Shown piece after piece: positions 18,174 to 26,613 of a stretch of DNA of 52,910 nucleotides (position 1 is its first letter; the number at the start of each line of letters is the position of its first letter). The DNA is from Akkermansiaceae bacterium. Lineage in GTDB: Bacteria > Verrucomicrobiota > Verrucomicrobiia > Verrucomicrobiales > Akkermansiaceae. Position numbers and translations under genes: made by a program. Under the pieces are notes generated by a model. It made no database searches, was not told the origin of the DNA, and saw only the letters and a list, made by a program, of their open reading frames with translations. The stretch lies in NCBI GenBank assembly GCA_025354565.1, contig JANXMQ010000140.1:1-52910 (forward strand), read 5' to 3'.

Positions 18174-18794
18174 ATGATACGCATCTATTTCAAACGCTTC
18201 TTCGGCATCATTGCGTTTCTCTTCGGGCTCATTCTTTCCGGTTGGTTCGTATATAATCAGATTTGGCCTACCGAAGAATTCAAATCCGGGTTTCGGAGCA
18301 TTTTTCAGCTCGCTGTCCCGATCGCATGTCTCGCGGTTGGCTGGAAGTGGATGCGCTATAAAGGCAAGGGTATCGAGGAAGTGATTCGTGGCGATTTGAA
18401 GTGTCCGGAGTTGGAGGCGTCGATTGTGAAGGCCAAGGATACGATGCCCGAGTTTATTCGCGAGGTTGAGAAGGGCATAGACGGAGCATTCGTGAAGTTC
18501 CCCCTGAAGACTCCGCAGGGATTGACCGAACATATTTGGGCATACGTGCATTTCTACAAAGATGACCGTTTCAATGTTTCCCTCGCGAACACGCTAGTTG
18601 ACGAGCAGGAGCAGAGCAAAGGTCGGCGAGATGTTCCGCTTGAGGAGGTCGAGGACTGGCAGATCATGTTACCGAATGGTTCAATACGTGGTGCATACAG
18701 TCTAGCGGCTCTATTTGAGTATTGGACTAGGCAAGGGAATCGACTTACTCCTCATATGAAGCAGCAGAAGGCGCAGCTACAGTCCGCAACATGA
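18174..18794 (+). CDS. cassette ORF 3: membrane-anchored DUF2314-like protein
   Basis: A 206-residue protein with two N-terminal hydrophobic segments (FFGIIAFLFGLILSGWFVY, about 9-27, and IFQLAVPIACLAVGW, about 43-57) and a soluble C-terminal domain. That domain, from MPEFIREVEKGIDGAFVKFP through TEHIWAYVHFY and VPLEEVEDWQIMLPNG to GAYSL, follows the pattern of DUF2314 (AFVKFP...TEHIW...V.DW...G.I.GGY). DUF2314 proteins are of unknown function and are often found in accessory DNA. The gene lies between attC-like sites 2 and 3. Confidence 0.8.
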   Translation: MIRIYFKRFFGIIAFLFGLILSGWFVYNQIWPTEEFKSGFRSIFQLAVPIACLAVGWKWMRYKGKGIEEVIRGDLKCPELEASIVKAKDTMPEFIREVEKGIDGAFVKFPLKTPQGLTEHIWAYVHFYKDDRFNVSLANTLVDEQEQSKGRRDVPLEEVEDWQIMLPNGSIRGAYSLAALFEYWTRQGNRLTPHMKQQKAQLQSAT

Positions 18795-18802
18795 GAAACA
18801 GC

Positions 18803-18898
18803 GGCGAACACGTCTTGGGTTGCAACGGCGGATAAGCTCCCTCGTTCGCTTCGCTCTGTCAGTCCTGCGCCGCCGTGCCACCACATCAAACGTTCGGT
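18803..18898 (+). other. attC-like site 3
   Basis: R'' GGCGAAC (18803-18809) and R' GTTCGGT (18892-18898) are complementary at 5 of 7 positions. L'' GGTTGCAACGGCGG (18818-18831) pairs with L' CCGCCGTGCCACC (18870-18882) with one mismatch and one extra unpaired A in L'', at the same relative place as in site 2. The next ATG is 7 bp after R'. Confidence 0.75.
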
Positions 18899-18905
18899 CC
18901 CAAAA

Positions 18906-19457
18906 ATGAAATCCATAATCGCCATATTTTTGGTCATAGTGCATTGGGCTTCCCTTGCACATGCTGATGATCGGTGCCCAGTCTGTCATGAGCCAGTGGT
19001 AGATGTCACCACGCAAGTCGATGATCGGTCGAAACCGAGTAAAAACATTGCGGTCTGGAACCGGAGTATGTGCGGCAACAAATTCTTTGAAGCTGGTTCA
19101 ACCATTTGCCTTAACGATGGTTACGCCTATGAAGCCAAGATCAAGCGTTGGCAATTATGGATAGCGGATCGGGATTCGTTCAAACATTCCCTTGATCGCC
19201 GGATCTATGGGTTCCCGCTGCCGGATAAGAACCAACATGCGGTGTATACTCAAGAATTCGTGACACTTGGTTCAGTAACGCACGGTCTCGTGTTCAGGAC
19301 CGTTAACGACAAGGCGTATCTAGCGAAGATCCGGCAATATTCGAAGACGCAAAGTGTCCATTTATATATTGAGCTCGATAAAGAACACGGCGAGGCATTT
19401 ATTACGGCGTCTATAACCACAAAAACCGAACAAGCCGCGTCGCTCAACGGGCCATAA
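18906..19457 (+). CDS. cassette ORF 4: hypothetical periplasmic protein
   Basis: A 183-residue protein with a Sec signal peptide (MKSIIAIFLVIVHWASLAHA, cleavage likely after AHA). The mature start has CPVCHEP, a Cys-x2-Cys-His cluster, and further Cys residues in SMCGNKFF and STICLNDG. These could form disulfides or bind metal. The rest (YEAKIKRWQLWIADRD, FVTLGSVTHGLVF) resembles no family I can name. The last codons run through the R'' and L'' parts of attC-like site 4, so the C-terminus is encoded by the recombination site. Confidence 0.7.
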   Translation: MKSIIAIFLVIVHWASLAHADDRCPVCHEPVVDVTTQVDDRSKPSKNIAVWNRSMCGNKFFEAGSTICLNDGYAYEAKIKRWQLWIADRDSFKHSLDRRIYGFPLPDKNQHAVYTQEFVTLGSVTHGLVFRTVNDKAYLAKIRQYSKTQSVHLYIELDKEHGEAFITASITTKTEQAASLNGP

Positions 19458-19507
19458 GCTTTTCAATCACATCTCAAAAACACCTCGAGCGCGCTCTATC
19501 GTTGGCT
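19425..19507 (+). other. attC-like site 4
   Basis: R'' ACCGAAC (19425-19431) and R' GTTGGCT (19501-19507) bound an 83-bp site. L'' GCGTCGCTC (19437-19445) pairs with L' GAGCGCGC (19487-19494), leaving one unpaired T. The loop contains ATAAGCTTTTCAATCACATC, close to the loops of sites 1 and 2. Gene 4 ends inside the site and gene 5 starts 9 bp after it. Confidence 0.7.
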
Positions 19508-19516
19508 AAAATAAAT

Positions 19517-20527
19517 ATGATACTACAATCCGCCATAGCTGGAGTTGCTGGAATGCTCATCTGCGGGTGTGACGGAGGGAAGAAGATCACCGAAGTATCG
19601 TCATTTGTTGCCTCAAACGCCTATTCAGATAGATCAGTCGGTCGTTCTTGCGATAAGATCCTATGGGCGAGAGATTCCGTTTTAGTCGTAACAGCCAGGA
19701 ACAAACAGGTGCAAGCGATTGATCCGAGTTCAGGGAAGGAACTATGGGGCAAGAGGTTTGACAAGAGTATCAAAGCTATCACTTGCAACAATGATCACGT
19801 GTATATCGCTCTGGAATCTTCCATCTCATACGAAGATGCTGAGTCGATCCGACGTCTTGACGTAGCCAACGGGGTCGATTCTACCCCGAAGGGCATTCCT
19901 CAACCATTTTTAGTTCAAGCGCTCGTCTGGAGCCCAGAACTTAAGGCGCTTTGTATTTTGGAGCACGAGGCACTTTGGATCTATTCATCAGACCTGATCT
20001 CTGTTGCTAGACGTGTTCCATATTCCGGTAGCCTCCCGATCGTCACCAGCGATGGGAAGTCGGTCCTCCTTGCTGAGGATACTGGAAGCTGTAACTTGAT
20101 TGACCTTAAGGCGGGTTCGATCGAGCATATTCATGGTCCGCTGCACAAGGCTGGGGACAATATGACTGCGATGGATGCGCCGTTCCTCAGCAATGCGTTC
20201 CACTCTTCCGGCGGGCCGTTGATTCGGATCATAGACAATAGCTGGGCGACAGGCCGAATTTACTTCCAGAGCACTCCCAAGGATGGGGCCATCGAGAAGG
20301 ACTCGAAGAATGGCCATGCCGTAGCAGCAATGCACTGGCCGACGAAGAGATTAGCAGTGTCCGGCACAGAGAAAAACCTTCTTTTGTTTTCCGCGACGGG
20401 AACAGCCCTCGGCGAGATTCGAGGGGCAACCACTGAACGAACCTACGCTCTTTCCTTTTCTTCTTCCGGATCTAAGATTGCCACTCTGAGTTCAGATGGG
20501 CGAATAAAGGTTTTCGATGTGCCGTAG
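19517..20527 (+). CDS. cassette ORF 5: beta-propeller lipoprotein (WD40/PQQ-like)
   Basis: A 336-residue protein. The ATG at 19517 gives a lipoprotein signal ending in LICGC (Cys at about residue 16); a TTG at 19502 would only add five residues. Repeated blade-like segments are seen: SSGKELWGKRFDKSIKAI, KRLAVSGTEKNLLLFSATG and SSSGSKIATLSSDGRIKVFDV. The last is a typical WD40/PQQ-repeat end. It would be a lipid-anchored propeller outside the cytoplasm; partner and role are unknown. It is the longest gene of the array, and its TAG stop abuts attC-like site 5. Confidence 0.75.
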   Translation: MILQSAIAGVAGMLICGCDGGKKITEVSSFVASNAYSDRSVGRSCDKILWARDSVLVVTARNKQVQAIDPSSGKELWGKRFDKSIKAITCNNDHVYIALESSISYEDAESIRRLDVANGVDSTPKGIPQPFLVQALVWSPELKALCILEHEALWIYSSDLISVARRVPYSGSLPIVTSDGKSVLLAEDTGSCNLIDLKAGSIEHIHGPLHKAGDNMTAMDAPFLSNAFHSSGGPLIRIIDNSWATGRIYFQSTPKDGAIEKDSKNGHAVAAMHWPTKRLAVSGTEKNLLLFSATGTALGEIRGATTERTYALSFSSSGSKIATLSSDGRIKVFDVP

Positions 20528-20665
20528 AACAAGAAGAACAGCCAAGTCGAGACACAGCAACCCCCACTAGCCGCACTGTCGGCAACGTCACCCGTAACAT
20601 GAACCTCAACTCCCGTCTCGACGCCCAGTCCCGCTAGAGGGGTTGCGTGCTCTTGGGCATTCGCC
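20524..20665 (+). other. attC-like site 5 (long, degenerate)
   Basis: A 142-bp site with a possible R'' GTAGAAC (20524-20530). Arms GACACAGCAACCCC (20551-20564) and GGGGTTGCGTGCTC (20639-20652) pair with one bulge on each strand. The R' position (20659-20665) reads ATTCGCC, one base off the GTT core. An inner 8-bp inverted repeat, GTCGAGAC with GTCTCGAC, also lies within. The next ATG is at 20667. Confidence 0.5.
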
Positions 20666-20666
20666 A

Positions 20667-21131
20667 ATGATGATCACTCGCATTGCAATCTCCATCGCCG
20701 TGGCCATGTCAATGACCGGCTGTGTCATGTTGTCATCCGAAGAAGAGAAGTTGATCACTAATGCACGTCTGATTCATCACCAGCCAGTCAGTCGGAAAGA
20801 ACTTGTCACAGCGCTTCATTTGTCCCCGGATTCTGGCCAGCGTGGTGGTGGAAGCATGCGCAGTGGGCAGATGATATTTGAGGAGTCGTGGACACATTCG
20901 TCGGGATTAACGGTCAGAGCTTTCGATTCTGAGTGGGTCGGTCCGATTAGGATCAATCCTAAGATGCTCGATGGCATAATTGATGGGACAGCAACCATTC
21001 CTGGCACCAAGGTTAGGATCAATGCCGCCCGTAAGTCATTCAATGGATTCACCATTTCTCGAAGTGATTCGGTGATCTACAACTCTCACAAAAACCAAGG
21101 CGAACAAGACGCTTCATCCAACGGCGGGTAG
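20667..21131 (+). CDS. cassette ORF 6: hypothetical lipoprotein
   Basis: A 154-residue protein. ATG at 20667 gives MMITRIAISIAVAMSMTGC, a lipoprotein signal with lipobox MTGC; the TTG at 20643 is in the preceding recombination site and is rejected. The mature part has LVTALHLSPDSGQ, a Gly-rich turn and SGLTVRAFDSEWVGPIRINP, but no family is recognised. The 3' end runs into GGCGAACAAGAC, which looks like the left half of a sixth attC site. The last 46 bp overlap a possible small gene on the other strand. Confidence 0.65.
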   Translation: MMITRIAISIAVAMSMTGCVMLSSEEEKLITNARLIHHQPVSRKELVTALHLSPDSGQRGGGSMRSGQMIFEESWTHSSGLTVRAFDSEWVGPIRINPKMLDGIIDGTATIPGTKVRINAARKSFNGFTISRSDSVIYNSHKNQGEQDASSNGG

Positions 21132-21253
21132 GCGTATCGCTTTTCCTTGCAGCCTTCGCAGTGATAGAGACGGCCAAGGTAAAGGTTACCATGAAGTAGG
21201 GTGCGCCGACACGTTTCGCATTTACGAAAAGCCCTGATCTGCTGCCGACCCAT
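21086..21253 (-). CDS. possible 55-residue zinc-ribbon protein
   Basis: An open frame from ATG at 21253 to TGA at 21086-21088. The product has two Cys-x2-Cys pairs, KCETC at residues 11-15 and HCEGC at 31-35, spaced as in small zinc ribbons, with basic residues around them (MGRQQIRAFRKCETCRR). Its last 15 or so codons run back through the end of cassette gene 6 and the half attC-like sequence there, so the C-terminus may be created by a junction with the array. It may be a truncated host gene. There is no clear ribosome-binding site. Confidence 0.4.
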   Translation of the reverse strand: MGRQQIRAFRKCETCRRTLLHGNLYLGRLYHCEGCKEKRYAYPPLDEASCSPWFL

Positions 21254-21319
21254 GCTGGAAGTGGAATTGGTCGTGACCGGGATGTGTACTGTTAGATTGC
21301 ATTGCGTTAAGCGTCCGAC

Positions 21320-22240
21320 TCACCGGTCACGGACACCTATGCCGAGTAGTGTCTGGAATTTCGGCGCAGCGGTTTCGCGATCCGCGACGACGGTTTCGAT
21401 GTCGATGAATCCAGATTTATCTAGCATTGTGGCTAGATCACTCTCGGAAAATCCCAGCCAGCGGTCCGCGTATAACTCGCGGGCTTCCTCGAAGTGATGC
21501 TGAAGCAAATCCAACACGATCAGCCGACCACCGGGTTTCAAGAGCCGGAATGCGGCGTCGAGTGCGCGTTGGGGATGTTCCGCATGGTGGAGTGCCTGGC
21601 TGAGAATGGCGAGATCGAGGCTGGCGTTGTCGATCGGCGGATCCTCAATGTCGCCGATGCGGTATTCGAGATTTGAGAGGCCGTTTCGAGCGGCGAGGTT
21701 TTGGCCGAACTCCACCATTTTCGGGGAGAGATCCACGGCGATGACTTTTTCCGCGCGTTGGGCTAACAGTTGCGCCAAAGTCCCTTCTCCGGCTCCGAGG
21801 TCGGCGACGACCTGATAGTTGAGCACCTTGATGAGCGCTTCCGCCAGCGCCTTCCAGGATCGGCCCGGAACATAATCCTTGCCGAAACGGCCCGCCAGTT
21901 CGTCGAAATAGGCCCGCGAGTGGTCTTTCCTTTTTCGCAATAAATGCCGGAGTGCGGACTTGTCAGCCGCGACTTCTGGCACCTCGGCGGCGGCCAAGCG
22001 GGCGACTTCCATGAGATCCGAATCCGCAGCGCAGGTGTAAATATTGTTTTTCCCACTGCGCTCATCGCTCACGAGACCTTCTGTTTTCAGCAAGGAAAGC
22101 TGGGTGGAGATTCGGCTTTGACCCATGGCCAGAATTTCCTGCAACTCCGCCACCGACAGCGCCTCGTGTTCCACCAGCATCAAAATCCGCAGCCGGGTGG
22201 GATCGGAAATTAGCTTGAGCGATTTCAGCATTGACGACAT
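21320..22240 (-). CDS. ArsR-type regulator fused to SAM-dependent methyltransferase
   Basis: A 306-residue fusion. Residues 1-90 form an ArsR/SmtB winged helix ([20 protein letters not shown], then [30 protein letters not shown]). Residues about 135-300 form a class I methyltransferase with motif [17 protein letters not shown], the acidic motif [10 protein letters not shown], the [10 protein letters not shown] and [12 protein letters not shown] segments, and [14 protein letters not shown]. It is divergent from metK, 55 bp apart, with inverted repeats in the gap. The context suggests it senses SAM or SAH through its own methyltransferase pocket and controls the methyl cycle, as known for SAH-responsive ArsR proteins such as SahR. 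A true methyl-transfer reaction remains possible. Confidence 0.88.
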   Translation of the reverse strand: MSSMLKSLKLISDPTRLRILMLVEHEALSVAELQEILAMGQSRISTQLSLLKTEGLVSDERSGKNNIYTCAADSDLMEVARLAAAEVPEVAADKSALRHLLRKRKDHSRAYFDELAGRFGKDYVPGRSWKALAEALIKVLNYQVVADLGAGEGTLAQLLAQRAEKVIAVDLSPKMVEFGQNLAARNGLSNLEYRIGDIEDPPIDNASLDLAILSQALHHAEHPQRALDAAFRLLKPGGRLIVLDLLQHHFEEARELYADRWLGFSESDLATMLDKSGFIDIETVVADRETAAPKFQTLLGIGVRDR

Positions 22241-22256
22241 GCGTTCGCGTTATATC

Positions 22257-22281
22257 ATCGTATCACGATTTGACGATACGA
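22257..22281. promoter_or_regulatory. inverted repeats between arsR-methyltransferase and metK (candidate operator)
   Basis: TCGTATC (22258-22264) and GATACGA (22275-22281) form a 7-bp inverted repeat. ATCGT-ATC-ACGAT (22257-22269) forms a second, overlapping one. They fill the short space between the divergent starts, where an ArsR dimer would block one or both promoters. Binding is inferred. Confidence 0.5.
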
Positions 22282-22295
22282 AAATAAAAAAACAC

Positions 22296-23507
<1,212 letters not shown>

Positions 23508-23539
23508 AAGAGCCGACAGACTCAAGAGAAGAAAATGCC

Positions 23540-23602
23540 ATGCCATTGCACCACTTTGAAGATCTAGAAGTTTGGAAGCGCAGCTTGCGTCTTGCGTCTT
23601 GA
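23540..23602 (+). pseudogene. remnant of a four-helix-bundle (23S rRNA IVP-like) protein gene
   Basis: An ATG at 23540 opens [20 protein letters not shown] and stops at 23600-23602. The segment [10 protein letters not shown] is a hallmark start of the small four-helix-bundle proteins related to those encoded in 23S rRNA intervening sequences. After the stop another frame reads [12 protein letters not shown], which could continue the same helix after a frameshift. Only the first about 35 codons are left. It lies between metK and ahcY on the same strand. Confidence 0.6.
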
Positions 23603-23651
23603 AGTCTTGTATCTCGCTCTCAAAATCTATCACACCAACCATAACTATAAA

Positions 23652-25064
23652 ATGAACTTCACCGACTACAAAGTAAGAGACATCGGCCTCGCCGATTTCG
23701 GACGTAAGGAAATCGAAATCGCCGAGCACGAAATGCCCGGTCTGATGGCCACTCGTGCCAAATACGGCCCGGAGCAACCGCTCAAGGGCGTGCGCATTAT
23801 GGGTTCGCTGCACATGACTATCCAAACGGCGGTTCTTATCGAGACGCTTGTCGCGCTCGGAGCGGAAGTGCGTTGGGTTTCCTGCAACATTTTCTCGACG
23901 CAGGATCATGCTGCGGCAGCCATCGCCGCTGCGGAAGTTCCGGTCTTCGCTTGGAAGGGCGAATCGCTCGAAGAATATTGGTGGTGTACCTGGAAGGCGC
24001 TGGTCAATCCGGCTGGTCTCGGCCCTGAACTCATCGTTGATGACGGTGGCGACGCAACCCTGTTGATCCACAAAGGTTACGAACTCGAAAACGGTTCGGA
24101 TTGGGTCAACACGCCATCCGGCAACCACGAGGAACAGGTCATCAAGGATCTCCTCAAGGACGTTCACGCGAAACAACCAGGCATCTTCGCGAAGATCGTG
24201 AAGGACTGGAAGGGCGTGTCCGAGGAGACTACCACGGGGGTGCATCGTCTCTATCAAATGGCCAAGGCTGGAACTCTGTTAGTTCCAGCGATCAATGTAA
24301 ACGACTCCGTCACCAAGTCAAAATTCGACAACCTCTACGGCTGCCGTGAGTCGTTGGTTGACGGGATCAAGCGTGCCACCGACGTGATGATTTCCGGCAA
24401 GGTCGGCGTCGTCTGCGGCTACGGCGATGTCGGCAAAGGCTGCGCCCAAGCTCTCCGCGGCCAAGGTGCCCAAGTCGTCGTCACCGAAGTCGATCCGATC
24501 TGCGCGCTGCAAGCCGCGATGGAAGGTTTCCGCGTTCTAACGCTCGAAGACACCCTCGGCTGGGGCGACATCTACGTCACCACCACTGGCAACTTCGACA
24601 TCATCCGCCTCGAGCACATGGAGAAGATGAAGGATCAGGCGATCGTTTGCAACATCGGCCACTTTGACAACGAAATCCAGATCGACAAGCTGAACGCCGC
24701 CCCCGGTGTCGTCCGCACGAACATCAAGCCACAGGTGGACAAATACACCTTTCCGACGGGCAACAGCATTTACATGCTCGCGGAAGGTCGTTTGGTGAAC
24801 CTCGGCTGCGCCACCGGCCACCCGAGCTTTGTGATGTCTAACAGCTTCACCAACCAGACGCTTGCGCAAATCGATCTCTGGAAGAACCGGGCGACTAACA
24901 AACCGGGCCAAGTCACCGTGCTGCCGAAGCACCTCGATGAGGAAGTGGCCCGTCTCCACCTTGCTAAGGTTGGAGCCAAGCTTACGACCCTCACTCAGGC
25001 TCAGGCGGACTACATCAACGTGCCCGTTGAAGGTCCCTACAAGGGCGAGCAATACCGTTATTGA
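23652..25064 (+). CDS. ahcY: adenosylhomocysteinase (SAH hydrolase)
   Basis: A 470-residue enzyme that splits S-adenosylhomocysteine into adenosine and homocysteine, relieving product inhibition of methyltransferases. ATG at 23652 gives [25 protein letters not shown], the normal start; the upstream extension crosses the gene remnant. Visible motifs are [63 protein letters not shown] (the NAD-binding Gly-rich loop), and [12 protein letters not shown]. The C-terminal PYKGEQYRY carries the conserved Lys and Tyr that reach into the partner subunit. It is transcribed with metK and ends at a strong terminator. Confidence 0.97.
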   Translation: MNFTDYKVRDIGLADFGRKEIEIAEHEMPGLMATRAKYGPEQPLKGVRIMGSLHMTIQTAVLIETLVALGAEVRWVSCNIFSTQDHAAAAIAAAEVPVFAWKGESLEEYWWCTWKALVNPAGLGPELIVDDGGDATLLIHKGYELENGSDWVNTPSGNHEEQVIKDLLKDVHAKQPGIFAKIVKDWKGVSEETTTGVHRLYQMAKAGTLLVPAINVNDSVTKSKFDNLYGCRESLVDGIKRATDVMISGKVGVVCGYGDVGKGCAQALRGQGAQVVVTEVDPICALQAAMEGFRVLTLEDTLGWGDIYVTTTGNFDIIRLEHMEKMKDQAIVCNIGHFDNEIQIDKLNAAPGVVRTNIKPQVDKYTFPTGNSIYMLAEGRLVNLGCATGHPSFVMSNSFTNQTLAQIDLWKNRATNKPGQVTVLPKHLDEEVARLHLAKVGAKLTTLTQAQADYINVPVEGPYKGEQYRY

Positions 25065-25087
25065 GCGGGTTAGTTTTGAGTATTTCA

Positions 25088-25123
25088 ATCAGCCAACCGT
25101 GCTAGCGGTTGGCTGATTTTTTT
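25088..25123 (+). terminator. Rho-independent terminator after ahcY
   Basis: A perfect 12-bp stem, ATCAGCCAACCG (25088-25099) with CGGTTGGCTGAT (25106-25117), encloses the loop TGCTAG and is followed by a run of seven T. It lies 24 bp after the ahcY stop. Confidence 0.93.
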
Positions 25124-25135
25124 GTGAAAAAAGCG

Positions 25136-25149
25136 TTGTGTTGATACAA
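25136..25149. promoter_or_regulatory. inverted repeat upstream of the antitoxin gene (candidate operator)
   Basis: TTGT-N6-ACAA lies 14 bp before the antitoxin ATG and just after the ahcY terminator, where an autoregulatory Xre antitoxin would bind. A purine-rich AGGTGG lies between it and the ATG. The arms are short, so chance is possible. Confidence 0.3.
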
Positions 25150-25162
25150 AAGGTGGAATAGA

Positions 25163-25606
25163 ATGTCTCGCATGAATCAAAACAGAGTGAGCTACTGGGA
25201 CCACGTCCCGCCAGAAACCTCAGTCCTGAGAGAGCCTGAAGCCGCCTACATGATCGAGCGGGTCCGGGACGGGCTGCCCTTCGCGGAGTTTCATGCCATG
25301 CGTGAAATGCTCGGCGTGACCGAGGAACGAATGGGGGCTTTGCTGGGCATGTCCCGGGCCACGCTGCATCGGCGGAAAAAATCCGGTGTCCTTGATCGTG
25401 GGGAGTCGGACCGGTTAGTACGTTACGCCCGGCTTATGGCACACGCCGCCGCCGCCCTCGGTGGGGGAGCTGGGGCGCGGTCATGGCTCGTCGCCCCGGC
25501 CATCGCCTTCCAGGGTGAGTGCCCGTTGGACTATGCGGACACCGAGATCGGTGCCCGCGAGGTGGAAGCGCTGTTAGGGCGCTTGGAACATGGCGTATTT
25601 TCCTGA
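25163..25606 (+). CDS. Xre/MbcA/ParS-type antitoxin of a RES toxin pair
   Basis: A 147-residue protein in the layout of RES-partner antitoxins. A helix-turn-helix segment (FAEFHAMREMLGVTEERMGALLGMSRATLHRRKKSG, about residues 36-72) is followed by a C-terminal toxin-binding domain with LVRYARLMAHAAAALGG and GECPLDYADTEIGAREVEALLGRLEHGVF. The last part corresponds to the usual PLELLDTEAGAREVEDLLGRIEHGV pattern, here with DYA. The gene ends 2 bp before the toxin start. It would neutralise the toxin and repress the operon. Confidence 0.9.
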   Translation: MSRMNQNRVSYWDHVPPETSVLREPEAAYMIERVRDGLPFAEFHAMREMLGVTEERMGALLGMSRATLHRRKKSGVLDRGESDRLVRYARLMAHAAAALGGGAGARSWLVAPAIAFQGECPLDYADTEIGAREVEALLGRLEHGVFS

Positions 25607-25608
25607 TC

Positions 25609-26070
25609 ATGCCACGGTTCTATCGCATCGTGCAGGCGCATTGGGCGGCCACTGCGCTTGATGGCGAGGGCGCGCGACGCTATGGCGGACGCTGGAATTC
25701 GCCGGGTATTGCGGCGGTCTATCTGGCAGAATCCCGCGCCCTCGCGGCCCTCGAAATCTTAGTCCACGCCCCGCGCGAGGCATTGATGTTAGATTGGATT
25801 CTCATCGAAATTGAAATCCCCGATTCCATGATCGAGCGAGTGCCGCCCGCGAAGTTGCCACACCATTGGCGGCTGCATCCATCTTCGCAAATGGCGCAAG
25901 TCTTCGGTAGCCGTTGGTTGCGTGACTATCAGAATCTAGCGCTGCGACTGCCGAGCGCCGTTATCCCGGAAGAAAGCTCGCTGTTGGTCAATCCACTGCA
26001 CCCTGACATGCGGACCTTGAAACCCGGCAAGCCCCGTGCCTTCAGCTTTGACTCTAGGCTTGCGGTTTGA
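25609..26070 (+). CDS. RES-domain toxin
   Basis: A 153-residue protein. The ATG at 25609 starts MPRFYRIVQAHWAATALDGEGARRYGGRWNSPG; the longer frame from 25519 lies inside the antitoxin gene and is rejected. The RES signature is complete: R6, then GGRWNSPG, VYLAESRALAALEILVH and the late S near EESSLLVNPLHPD. RES toxins deplete NAD+ in known cases (MbcT, RES of Pseudomonas and Sinorhizobium systems). The 3' end overlaps the convergent gene by 17 bp. Confidence 0.92.
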   Translation: MPRFYRIVQAHWAATALDGEGARRYGGRWNSPGIAAVYLAESRALAALEILVHAPREALMLDWILIEIEIPDSMIERVPPAKLPHHWRLHPSSQMAQVFGSRWLRDYQNLALRLPSAVIPEESSLLVNPLHPDMRTLKPGKPRAFSFDSRLAV

Positions 26071-26605
26071 TCCGAAATTTGCCGAGGTGACGCCGAGGCC
26101 CGAGCAAGTGCGCGCCTTGCGGATCTACCAGAAAATAGCCGGACAATGCGCGTCTTCCTAACAGCATCGGGCAGCGCATTTCCGAGCGATTTGCCAAACT
26201 AACGAGAATGTTCCAACGGAAACCACCGGGCAGGACCGCCGTGGTTTCGATGAAAATCCGTTTCGTCGCCGTGCCCGAGGAACTGCGGACGAGGGCGGTG
26301 CGGGCGACGGCGGCGGTGCAGGTAATCTGCTCGTTGTAGTGATTGGTGGTGGTGAAACTCACGCTTATTTCATCGGGTGACAGCACCACGTTTTTCGCAT
26401 GGATGCTGGAACTGCGCGCACCGCTATCGGTCTTCGCATTGAGCGGCGAGACACCAAGATCCGGCAAGGCGATCCACTCACGGCGACCAATGATGAGCTT
26501 TGGCGTGGCGGCATCCCGCGAGGGCAGGCCGAGTTCGTTGGCGAGATTCAAAGTGTTCGCCTTGACCGGCTCTGGAACCGCTTTGAAAATGCGATGGATT
26601 TTCAT
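26054..26605 (-). CDS. RimB/PF05618-type retropepsin-like aspartic protease homologue
   Basis: A 183-residue protein. The segment IIGRREWIALPDLGVSPLNAKTDSGARSSSIHA is the family signature, with D-S/T-G-A as the retropepsin-like active-site motif; the classic form is KIDTGARTSALHA. This family was annotated as an ATP-dependent zinc protease, and one member partners RimK in peptide tailoring of ribosomal protein S6. The C-terminus MLLGRRALSGYFLVDPQGAHLLG is also typical. It lies 8 bp downstream of recN on the same strand and converges with the RES toxin gene. No ATP-grasp RimK gene is in the window. Confidence 0.85.
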   Translation of the reverse strand: MKIHRIFKAVPEPVKANTLNLANELGLPSRDAATPKLIIGRREWIALPDLGVSPLNAKTDSGARSSSIHAKNVVLSPDEISVSFTTTNHYNEQITCTAAVARTALVRSSSGTATKRIFIETTAVLPGGFRWNILVSLANRSEMRCPMLLGRRALSGYFLVDPQGAHLLGPRRHLGKFRIKPQA

Positions 26606-26613
26606 GGGGGGAG

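Noticed and set aside
23508-23651. Possible SAM riboswitch between metK and ahcY
   Set aside because: The stretch holds a gene remnant and shows none of the conserved pairings of known SAM or SAH riboswitches that I could recognise.
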